DNA of 64,000 nt from positions 35,097,426 to 35,161,425 of the forward strand of contig OX392534.1 of assembly GCA_947623455.1 (NCBI GenBank). Direction: 5' to 3'. Position numbers and translations under genes: made by a program. Numbering within the stretch: the first letter of the stretch is position 1; the number at the start of each line of letters is the position of its first letter. Source of the stretch: Mimachlamys varia. Its lineage: Eukaryota; Mollusca; Bivalvia; Pectinida; Pectinidae. The notes beneath the pieces are model-generated. The model made no database searches. It was not told the DNA's origin and saw nothing but the letters and a program-made list of their open reading frames with translations. Positions 36,389 to 45,732 of the stretch are shown here, piece after piece.

Positions 36389-37797
36389 TACGTCTCACGT
36401 AGCATACATTTGGCATTTTTCTATATACAGGTAAGGTGTTGGGTGTATGCCAAGTGAGATTTTGTGTCAGGTAGAGAACAATAGGATTTAATTACAGGTA
36501 AACTATAGTCTGTATCATATACGTAACTAGTATCTTACCTAACATACTTAATGTTAAAAAATCTACCCCGAATCCTATAGTATATATTGTGAACTAGGTT
36601 GTTTTCCATCTAAATATTATAGGAATCTATTTATTGTGAATATTGTAAGCAATGAAAAAAATACATCAAGAAATTGTTTAACCCAGTTATTTAGAGTAGA
36701 AAATGTAGAAGAATTGTGCTCCCCCGAGTAATTATATTTATATGAAGCTATTGAATTAAGAAATTGATAACTTAAGCAATTGTATAAGATTTACATCTTA
36801 TTTTTTTTCCTGTTTTGTAGTGTTGTATCATAATTTTGTTGAGAGATTGACCATGAGACCAAAAATATACAGTACATGTATATGATTTAAATTGAAACAC
36901 GGATATATACATACCCAGTATACATACATCTCAACAATGATCTGAACTGTTTATTCCTTTTTATTTTTGCATATATATTTAATTTTGATTTTTCATCTTA
37001 TACATTCATATATTGTACACTAAAAATTATTTAAATATCATAACCCTATTCACATATGATTTTAAATAAAACAGGGTCTTCATTCTTATGAACATATAGC
37101 TATTCATATTTCCCTATAATAAAGTATAACACTTTCATAACCTATACTTTAATTTGGTTACGATCCACCTACTGTCCAGATTTATCGCAAAATTAAATTT
37201 GAAAATTTCAGTAAAACACTGTACATTGTAGAACCAACATTGGATATCCTTGCCTGCCACCAATAGAATTTTTTTAAAAATCACAAAAATTACTTCTCAT
37301 TGGTTCTTAGTGTGCATTCATGTCATATTGACACATCCAGTTTGAAATTAATTATGCATCTTATCTTCCTAGTATTATATTTCTTTATTGCCCACTTCAC
37401 ATTTGTATGTAGCTCATCGTAAAAATATTGTACTTATTTTTCACATTAAACATATTTCCGTTAAGTTAATATTAATAGAATAATTTAATGATATAACATA
37501 TAGTTCATTGTTATATTATTAAGTGTACAATGCAAAGTAACTTTTGCAAGTACACTTTAATAAAATATTTTTTAACATTTTAAACTTCTACAAAATGGTG
37601 CTCCATTTTATTACAAAGATACTAATATTTACATTTTAATTAACAAGATATAAAGTTGTTCTATAATAATATACATTGATACCTTACAACACCACTATGA
37701 AACAGACTATAGCCAAATTGTCAATAGGTGTGAAAACAGAAATGTATGCTAGGTGAGACAAGGTATTTTTCAAATGTATGCTAGGTGAGACTAAACC
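36389..37797. mobile_element. 1.4-kb non-autonomous DNA transposon with TIRs in copy F exon 4
   Basis: Flanked by the 8-bp repeat CTTTGGTC (36381-36388 and 37798-37805). The ends share an inverted TCTCAC-TAGCATACATTTG block (left GTCTCACGTAGCATAC near 36392; right GTATGCTAGGTGAGAC near 37777). The right-end block occurs twice, about 35 bp apart (near 37744 and 37777). The interior is very AT-rich, with no ORF of 60 codons. The 8-bp duplication suggests a hAT-type transposase in trans. The family is not identified. Confidence 0.8.
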
Positions 37798-39363
37798 CTT
37801 TGGTCAGTACCACGGATAACTCGAGTCCGTAGTTAAACAACATCATGGCTTCGGACCGCTTGGCGAAATTGGCTTTGTCACTCTTACGACTTCCAGAGGG
37901 CTTCCATAAAGACCTCCTTTTGACCTGACACGGAGTGGTACCGCAGTGACGGCAGAGGGAGGGACCTGTTCATGTACGAATTAATTGCATGTTACGATGG
38001 AGAAAATTATTTGCAAAACTTAAAACTTATAACACATTTGTATGTTAAAGACAGGAGCAGGAGTTATAAGCAATAGTAAACCAACTGATTGATTCATGGC
38101 TTCAGTGTGGAACGACACGAATGTTAGCTCACAGGGGCATGTAACAAGAAATCTTAAAAGCAATAAACAACAATGTATATTATTTTGTTGTACCGGAAGG
38201 CTACTGAAAAGATAATTGATTTTAAAAGTTATTGTTACATGCCCCTGTGGTTAGCCGGGCAATTTAGCACAATATTTACGTGTAACATGTTTTTCACAAT
38301 ACGTCATTTTTCTTTTGCTTCTTCATACCTTTTCCTTGATTTTGATAAAAATTCTCTCTCTATTAGAGAATTATGCAGTTTAATTTTTTCTCGTGTTAAG
38401 ATTTATATTGATAATTCAGCCTTGGCTGAATTATTGAAATAAAATAACGTTTCAAAAGGTTATTCAATTAGGTGATTCCCGTAGGAACAGCGAAATCATT
38501 GTATCGTAAACATTTGATTTGCTCTATTAGCCCATTATGATTAGACTTCAAGGAATGCTCGTTAATTAATTAGCTAAATGTCAATTTGCATCAAAATTTA
38601 TATATTTTAAAATTAAAAGTATTATAAGATTGATTCCAATTGGGGGGGGAACATTTTAGCATTTATATAAATGTTTTAAGATTATCTGAATCAAGACAAA
38701 CAGAGTGAAATTATAATGTAACGAATGTTACTTACGATTCCACCATTCACGGATCATTCAAACCATGGCTGACAATCTCTGTTTGGCGCTCTGTGTAACC
38801 AACGGTACATAGCCCAGCAGCAGGGTTAGAAGCACGCACAGAAGGGTGCAAAACACCTCATTTCCAATTTTCTACAACGGATTAAAAGTTGATTATTTCG
38901 TAATGAATTTGCTAAAATATATGAAAATAGGATAAATATAACCTTTTTGCAGTTTAAATTCAGACATGTCTTTCAAAAGTTGCACATACTATCAACAGAC
39001 CAAGATAACAGTCATTTAACTGGTTATTTTAAATAGGGCATGCAGTTTAACGGAAAATTTATTTGTTGATGCTGGTTAATATCGAATTACACAAAATATG
39101 ATACAGATCAGACATAAACACTAAAATATAATCCCTTACCCGTGTTAGATCAGAAGAAGTTGGACACACTTTCGGAACTTCTGCTCCAGTGAAATAATAG
39201 AACATCCTTTTGGCATATCCTGGTTCTGGCTCCACACTGAACAGAAAATTACGAAGTAAAGATTTAGATTTTTCTAAATTTTCAATAAAACTATTTTCTA
39301 AGATTGGAAAAGTTTATTTACGTTAAAAACAACTGTAGCGGAACTGGACTGGGTCGATCATCG

Positions 39364-39438
39364 GCGACCATGTAGCTCAGTGGTAGAGTGTTCGTCTAGA
39401 GTTCGGAAGGTCCCGGGCTCGAACCCCGGTCTGGTCGC
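39364..39438 (+). repeat. tRNA-like element T1 (unit F)
   Basis: Intact acceptor, box A TAGCTCAGTGG, box B GGCTCGAACC and T stem. Confidence 0.55.
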
Positions 39439-39883
39439 TGCATTTTCTCTTTCTCCTGTTACAAAATAGGCGAACGAACTTGCCAACCATTGTTAAAAGC
39501 ATTGGGATTATGCTTAGCAAGAGGATACCCAAAATTGCAATTATTGTCTTCGGGGGCGAAGACTTGACAAAAAGGAAGGAGGAATGAAGCAGAATTGGAC
39601 TGGATCGATCATCAGCAACCAGGTATCTCAGTGGTAAATATTATCTGACTGTTTCGAAACATGGAAACAAAGTAAAATGCGAACCCCGGTCTGGCCGCTA
39701 CATTTTCTCTTTCTCCTGTATCACAACATCACGAGAAATGTCAACAAACCAATGTTATTGAATATGACCAGACTTACCACGTAAGGTCCCGGTATACAGC
39801 AGGACCTCGATGTATGGCACACAGTATTACCACGTATATCAAGAATAACTTCATATCCATCGTGGTAAACAAGGCGCTAATAC

Positions 39884-40001
39884 AAAAAGATGATATCTGC
39901 GGAGAGACTGATCATCTCCGCCTTTGCCGATTGCTAAGCAGCTAGGCAACAAGTATGTGACGTCACAAAGGACTTCTGTAATATGCCGATCATGACGTCA
40001 T
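39884..40001 (-). promoter_or_regulatory. Two-CRE upstream region of array gene copy F
   Basis: GTGACGTCAC at 39957-39966 and ATGACGTCAT at 39992-40001, upstream of the ATG at 39860, retained although the gene body is broken. Confidence 0.55.
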
Positions 40002-40078
40002 ACAATTGTTCTTCCTTTGTTTCAGAATTCCTGCCGCGTTACCATATATAACGAAGCTTTATTTGGCCGATCGTCGGC

Positions 40079-40144
40079 GACCATAAAGCTTAATTGGTAG
40101 AGCGTCCGACTCTAGCTTCGCAGGTCCTTGGTTCGAGCCTCGAT
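40079..40144 (+). repeat. tRNA-like element T2, truncated (unit F)
   Basis: Box A is changed to AAGCTTAATTGG. The sequence stops after GAGCCTCGAT and jumps to GGAACATGAG, a deletion of about 150 bp relative to the other units. Confidence 0.5.
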
Positions 40145-40294
40145 GGAACATGAGATTAAGGATGCTCCATTCTATCTTTATTCAACAGAATAGTTCCTTG
40201 AAACTTTCAATTAATTGTTTCGCAACTATGAAGAGGTGATTTAATGAAAATTAAAGAAAAACATTGCTTACAAACTAATTCGTAGAACTAATAT

Positions 40295-42775
40295 CACCCG
40301 CTTTCCACCTTTTGTAAGGGGGTAATCTTGTTGTTGGTAAAAATCTTTTGTCATTTTCATGCTGTTCAAACAAGATGTATAGCTTGGAAATTGAACTAAA
40401 ATTAAAGCCTTATACACAGAAATTGGATAATATTTGTTGTCTTGATTGTATGGAAACGTTAATCAAGGGGCCTTAACTCCGCCAATCTACCAAAAGTGGC
40501 GATCAAACTGAGTCGAGCCCGTTGGGCAATTAACATTGTTACCAAGATTCAAATAAATTGGATATTATTTGTTGCAATTATTGTAAAGAAACAGTAGAAC
40601 ATGACGTTTTTCGTTAATCAAGGGGTCATAACTCAACAGGATAACGATCGCAAAAAGTGGCGATTAATCGTTCGAGTCCTTTAGGCATTTAACTTTGTTT
40701 CCATGTTTCAAAACAATCAGATAATATTTATTACATTGTACCGTTATTGCATGGAAATAACAAAAGAAAATGACATTTTGCGTTAATCAAAGGGCCATAA
40801 CGCCGCCAAAATAACGTTCGTCAAAAATGGCGATCGAACTTGGCCGAGCCCTTTAGGCAATTTACCCTGTAACCAAGTTTCAAGAGAAATGGATAATATG
40901 TTTCGATGAAATCGGGGGATGGAAAAATATATATATGTTTTTGATTTTCGAGTCACCAGAGGCAGACGAAACATCTGGGGTGCACCAAGGCGCTACCATG
41001 AACCCCCTCTTATTATTTGCATTTTTTAAAAAAAAATTCTGAAACAACTGAATCTTTTTTTTTCTTTTGCCGGTGATCGTCTATTAAACCGTTCAATTGA
41101 CAGTGTTATATCAATATCTCGTACAGTAGTACTCCAATAATTAGAACACGACTGACAAATTCCATTCCATCGCAAGAAGAATGAAAGCCAGGCAATGTCA
41201 CATTAAATTGCCGTCTTCATTGCTAGGAATTAGAAATCGTTCCAGGCAGCAAATAGAATATTATGACATGAAAATAAACCAAAAGCTCTCGTTGCAAGAA
41301 TTTGGGGTAAGTTAAATATAAGTCAAAGCTGTAAGATCTATTCGATTCCTAAGGAGTTCAGGGAAATGCACACAGGAAGGCAAGGTACAGACTCACAAAA
41401 CAGTTGCCATTAACATGTTTCCAATATTTTGAAAAATTTCAATTTCGACTAATTTTCTTTTTTATGTATAACTTAAGGGGGTTTGACGCACCTAACCCTC
41501 CTGCTTCGAATTTAGGTTAGAAAATTATTAAAATTCGAACCCCACCATTCGGCCCCTATATATCATTACTGATGAGTCCTAGAGGGACGAAACAGCTGTA
41601 TGATACCGTGCAATTCATTTTTCCGCATACTGTATTTATTACTTAATTAAAAGATGCAGCATGTGTGTGTTACGTTGTCTTTAAGTGTCTGTTTTACTAG
41701 AAACTTAATATTCACAAGAAATATGTTTTGTTTCACAAGCGTTATTTATTTTTGAAAATATCAAAATATTATCCCCACTATTGAAATATAGATGGTATTA
41801 CTGAAGACACTGTTGGATATCCCCTATTTCTCTTCAGAGCACCGAATGAAAGGGGTATTTTAATTTTGTGCGACCGCGTGGTTTCGTCTGCGCTACATTG
41901 CATTGAAGTAAAGGACTCGCACAATAAATAATTTACTATATGTTATTGCTAAGCTTAATATTCGAAGTTCATCACTAGTTACAACTGTCCGGATTTACTG
42001 ATACATATACATGGCAAAATTTCAGGAGTTTCGTGACATTTTAGCTCGCTACAGACGTCTGCTTCGGACAACCGGAAATGTACATGTCAAACGAGTGAAG
42101 CGGGACGGGAACACCCTTTGACTTTTGACCCCATATCAATACGCCATCACATATCAAAATCTACCAAAATTATGCATTTTTGTGAAGTTAAATATCTATC
42201 GATTTAGATGCAGATGCAGAATATGTCAACAATTATCTATTTAAATAACCCAGAATCACTGTACTTAGCCGGACCAAATGTTCCGTAGGGACTACAAACG
42301 TATGAAACACTTCGTGATAGGCTGATTAAAACACTTCGTGATAGGCTGATTAAGTTGTGTGAGTCATAAAGGTAATTGCAGCCTGTGAAGTCTTTCTTTG
42401 TAAAATAAGTTTGCAACCCAAGAAGCTAAATATCGATGGCTCTTCTCTGTACCTTTTATATTTTACATGTTCTCGGCTTTATATAATATGGAGACCGTTC
42501 AGAACATGAACAATCTAGAGATTTGCGTACCAGACTCTTTCAAAGCACCCTCGATATCCAAGGGTTTATCAGCGATTAGTGGTTTGAATATTTCTACTTC
42601 AAAAGCTTCTTCTGATGACGACGGCTATTGCATTTTCCTCCCTGATTTTTCAAGATGTTTCTCAAATTCGAGTTGGTTGTCAATGACGACTCCTGTCTGA
42701 TACAACATCTGTGGACGGGAAGTCATAACTTCCTTAACGGTATGATGTTGCATTATTTTTCTGATAGATATTTTC
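40295..42775 (+). repeat. Tandem array unit G, truncated
   Basis: Carries the left 2.48 kb of a unit: subrepeats, hammerhead motif, and decayed coding sequence up to about GATAGATATTTTC at 42763-42775. The array then stops and joins a diverged promoter and first-exon fragment of the array gene. The L2-type tail, ORF and gene body are missing. Confidence 0.88.
41558..41607 (+). ncRNA. Hammerhead ribozyme motif (unit G)
   Basis: Core CUGAUGA at 41569, stem II, GAAA, CAGCUG and intact GUA triplet. Confidence 0.8.
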
Positions 42776-42930
42776 GCCCTGATATCCATTGTGGTAATCC
42801 GGGAATTAATATAAAAAGTAAAAATTAGGGGAGAGACTGATCATCTCCGCCTTTGTCGATTGCTAAGGAGCTAAGCAACAAGCATCTGACGTCACAAATG
42901 GTTTCCCTACCCCAACTATCATGACGTCAT
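42776..42930 (-). pseudogene. Diverged promoter and first-exon remnant of the array gene
   Basis: The minus strand has ATGGATATC at 42789-42781 (start of the signal peptide), after which exon 1 is lost at the junction with unit G. Upstream, the hairpin GGAGA/TCTCC, a TTGCTAAG block, TGACGTCA (42887-42894) and ATGACGTCAT (42921-42930) are kept. The first CRE is 98 nt from the ATG, as in the intact copies, while intervening bases have diverged. This is an older copy at the upstream edge of the array. Confidence 0.65.
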
Positions 42931-42956
42931 GCCATTGTCTCCGTAGATGACTCCAT

Positions 42957-43219
42957 GGCCCGTATTCATGAAACCGTTCTCATGCTCAAGCATGGATTCT
43001 GTGCTCAAGCCAGCTTTCTTGAAACTCTCCTTAATCATGTCGAAGAGTCAAAAAGTCAATGTAAATGTTGAAAACAGTTTTTGGCTTCATGTCTCTGCAA
43101 CTTTTTTCAAAAACTTTGACAAAGTTAAATTTTTTTAATAATTTATAGCCAGAACAAAAAATCAGGCTTGAGCACAAAATCCATGCTTGAGCATGAGAAC
43201 GGTTTCATGAATACGGGCC
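42957..43219 (+). mobile_element. MITE with roughly 54-bp inverted ends, copy 1
   Basis: Ends GGCCCGTATTCATGAAACCG ... and the inverted complement, with arms continuing through ATGCTCAAGCATGGATT to CTCAAGCC. Length is about 263 bp. The interior is AT-rich with no gene. A second copy in the opposite orientation is at 44198-44462. Confidence 0.85.
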
Positions 43220-44197
43220 CTGATGTAAGCCCTTTGCTCAGTCTGACGGAAAGCAGAAAAAATGTACACCATACTAAAAGCACTTACATTAAACCCTTGC
43301 TTAGGAATCACCACCCAGAAGGTTCACACATATCTCAAATACAGCCAAAAGGTCATATCAACCCTAGGATTCCTCAAAAACGATTTTTTGAGTTACTTCC
43401 AAATGTACACGAACAGCCTAAATGCCAGGTGCCAAAATTGAATGAAGCGTGTGACACGCTTTCTAGTAACTAAGGATCTTCGCTGAGTATTTTGTTATCA
43501 GAGCCAAACGTTGGCAAGGCGAAGCTAGTAGGCTAGTATTTCATCAGTATTTCTATGATGCAGAGATAGCACTTATGGTTGAGCTATTAAGTTTTATGGC
43601 GCGATATATGTGAATTTTCAACGCTTGTGCGCCGTCATACAAGGATAGTATTAAGCTGAAGGGTATATACACATACATGTTCCGTTCATCTCCGTCGCTT
43701 CGTACAGGGAAGGGCAGATTGGGTTAGGTTTTATTTTGTTGTATGTCCTATTAACAATTAATGTCAATTTAGGACAGCCTCCCGGTATATGCGGTGTATG
43801 CAAGTCGCTTAATAATGATTGGGGCCAAGTGACTATGTTATTTAAGTTATGTAGTCATAAAAGAAGTACAGAGGAAAGCAGAAATAGTGTGCCCCATCCC
43901 TCCCCGGTGCCAACTTAAAATTTTGAATAATATTTTTTTTCAGGTTTTACGAATCTGCACGCATACACCATCGGTAGAAACAAGTAAGAAGTGTGAAAGG
44001 GAAACTCTTATTGTTGCCAGTATTTGATACTGCTTGCTGTGCGATATGTGCCTGCTTGGCCTCAAAATGAGGAAATGTCTACTAAAATGACATCATCCCT
44101 GTCAAAGTAATAGCTGGTGTTGTTAATATGCAATATTTTCTTCTCCGATTTCTATATCAGCATATCCTAAAACGTCATCCAGCCATGTTTCAGTCCT
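43220..44197. other. Spacer between the two MITE copies; no supported gene
   Basis: Short ORFs only. The stretch 43725-43800 (GTATGTCCTATTAACAATTA, then GGACAGCCTCC) resembles, from memory, a dispersed repeat found in many bivalve genomes. I see no splice pattern or other structure that supports a gene. Confidence 0.4.
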
Positions 44198-44462
44198 GGG
44201 CCCGTATTCATAAAACCGTTCTCATGCTCAAGCATGGATTTCGTGCTCAAGCCTTATTTCTTGTTCTGACTATGAATTATTTAAAAAATCTAACTTTGTC
44301 AAAATTTTGGAAAAAAGTTGAAGAGACATGAAGCCAAAAACTGTTTTCAACATTTACATTGACTTTTTTACTCTTCGACATGATAAAAGAGAGTTTCAAG
44401 AAAGCTGGCTTGAGCACAGAATCCATGCTTGAGCATGAGAACGGTTTCATGAATACGGGCCC
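44198..44462 (-). mobile_element. MITE with roughly 54-bp inverted ends, copy 2
   Basis: Same ends as the copy at 42957-43219. The interior (ACTTTGTCAAAATTTTGG) is the reverse complement of the first copy's interior (CAAAAACTTTGACAAAGTT). Two inverted copies bracket 43220-44197 and could themselves act as a larger fold-back. Confidence 0.85.
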
Positions 44463-44979
44463 TGGTGTACATATTTCGTTGTCGATTCGAACAGGAACGT
44501 GAAAATATAGACGTTTGTAGAATGCAATGTTGGATTTCTTAACTCATGATATATGTTTCCCAAACGTTTGCCGAAAACATAAAGTCGCAAGTCCATGTGA
44601 AAAAGAAACCCACAATCTATATAATAGTAAATTGCATTCATGTTTATTTATATTTCAAACTTTCAAATAGTTCAAGGCAGAGTTAACTTACTTAACAATT
44701 TATGTATGAAAAACTTAAGCTATGAACACCATCCGAAGCAGGTTGTGAGATGCAATTCTAAGAAATATCTTTAATCCAACTCAATATCAACATGGCATAG
44801 ATATGAGGATGATGTTGTTTTTTTTTTTTTCCTTTTAATTATTATGTTCAGTTATTTAATGTACTCTGGATGTTCTCATGATTTATTTGCAGAACCAAAG
44901 ATATATACTTGTATACATGTATACAAAATTGTATATTGTGGAATTAAAGTAGGGATCGTTACCCCATATAGACAATTTT

Positions 44980-45235
44980 TTTGCACGTGAATTTCACGTG
45001 AACAAACATTCAAGTGAAATTCACATGATTTTTTTCCCATGAAATTCAGGTGAAAAAAATCAGCTTATAATCTTGACTAACAAATGATTTCACATATATA
45101 CATGTATGAAATTCACATGTGAAACCACGTAATGATATATTAGCATGTATAAAAAATCACATTCAATGTGAAATACACGTAAAATTTACTTTTTCTATCA
45201 GATTTCACGTGACATTCATATGTGCATACTTTATG
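44980..45235. repeat. Cluster of TTCACGTGAA-like palindromes
   Basis: Variants of TTCACGTGAA and TTCACATGTGAA recur about ten times in 250 bp (for example near 44990, 45010, 45110, 45165 and 45205). It lies 500-750 bp upstream of the DD3-3-like start codon. It may be a decayed repeat or a cluster of E-box sites. The rest of 44463-45732 shows no gene. Confidence 0.5.
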
Positions 45236-45732
45236 TTATAAACTGTGACTCATACATATCTAATCTTGTATAAGGTTCGTATACGTATGCATACTAAGTG
45301 TTTGGTTAAAGTGAAAGTAGAAGTGTTTACATGACCTTTGACCCATAAAAGTCACACCGTATATTACTACACCAGTGACGCATCCTTATCATTTATCGTT
45401 TACTCTAGACATGCGTTAATAAAGTTCATTTTGTGACAAATCTAACAAATAATTAAAATGAAATACTATGGTTACTACTTTATCAGCCATATATACTGGG
45501 AGCAAGTAAATAAAGGGTCTAATCTGGTAGAACTATTTTGTTATGTCGGAATTATATGCAGGTGTAAGACGTCATAAGGAAGCAGGGTCATGATCATGTG
45601 CTCGAAGCGAATCACTGGGTCAAGTTATTTATCAACCTATTGTTGTAATACTACCTTATTTGGAGACAGAAGTGTTTACGTAGATGGTGTCCGGTTTTAA
45701 CATTTCATAGGTTGTGGCGTTATTTTGTAAAG

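Larger units (their letters stand above)
36256..39860 (-). pseudogene. Array gene copy F, last exon split by a transposon
   Basis: Exons 39778-39860, 39140-39236 and 38736-38871 match the other copies and keep their splice sites. Exon 4 should span 293 nt but runs from 37965 to 36256 because a 1409-bp element sits at 36389-37797, flanked by CTTTGGTC on both sides. The break falls near residue 160, after the C-x2-C-x4-C motif and before the aromatic C-terminus. Exon 4 is otherwise open on both sides of the insertion, so the loss looks recent. A second codon change, MDMK for MDIK, lies in the signal peptide. Confidence 0.75.
32817..40294 (+). repeat. Tandem array unit F (gene broken by a transposon)
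   Basis: A 7478-bp unit. The excess is a 1.4-kb AT-rich element (36389-37797) inserted in the last exon of its minus-strand gene. The second tRNA-like sequence is cut off at 40144 by a local deletion. It shares the 24-bp duplication near 34850 with B and G. Confidence 0.9.

Noticed and set aside
1..42775. CRISPR-like or prokaryotic repeat array
   Set aside because: Repeats are kilobases long with spliced genes and eukaryotic retroelements; there are no short spacers and no cas genes.
43168..43473. 101-codon + strand ORF
   Set aside because: Its start lies in a MITE arm, and no motif, splice pattern or second copy supports it.
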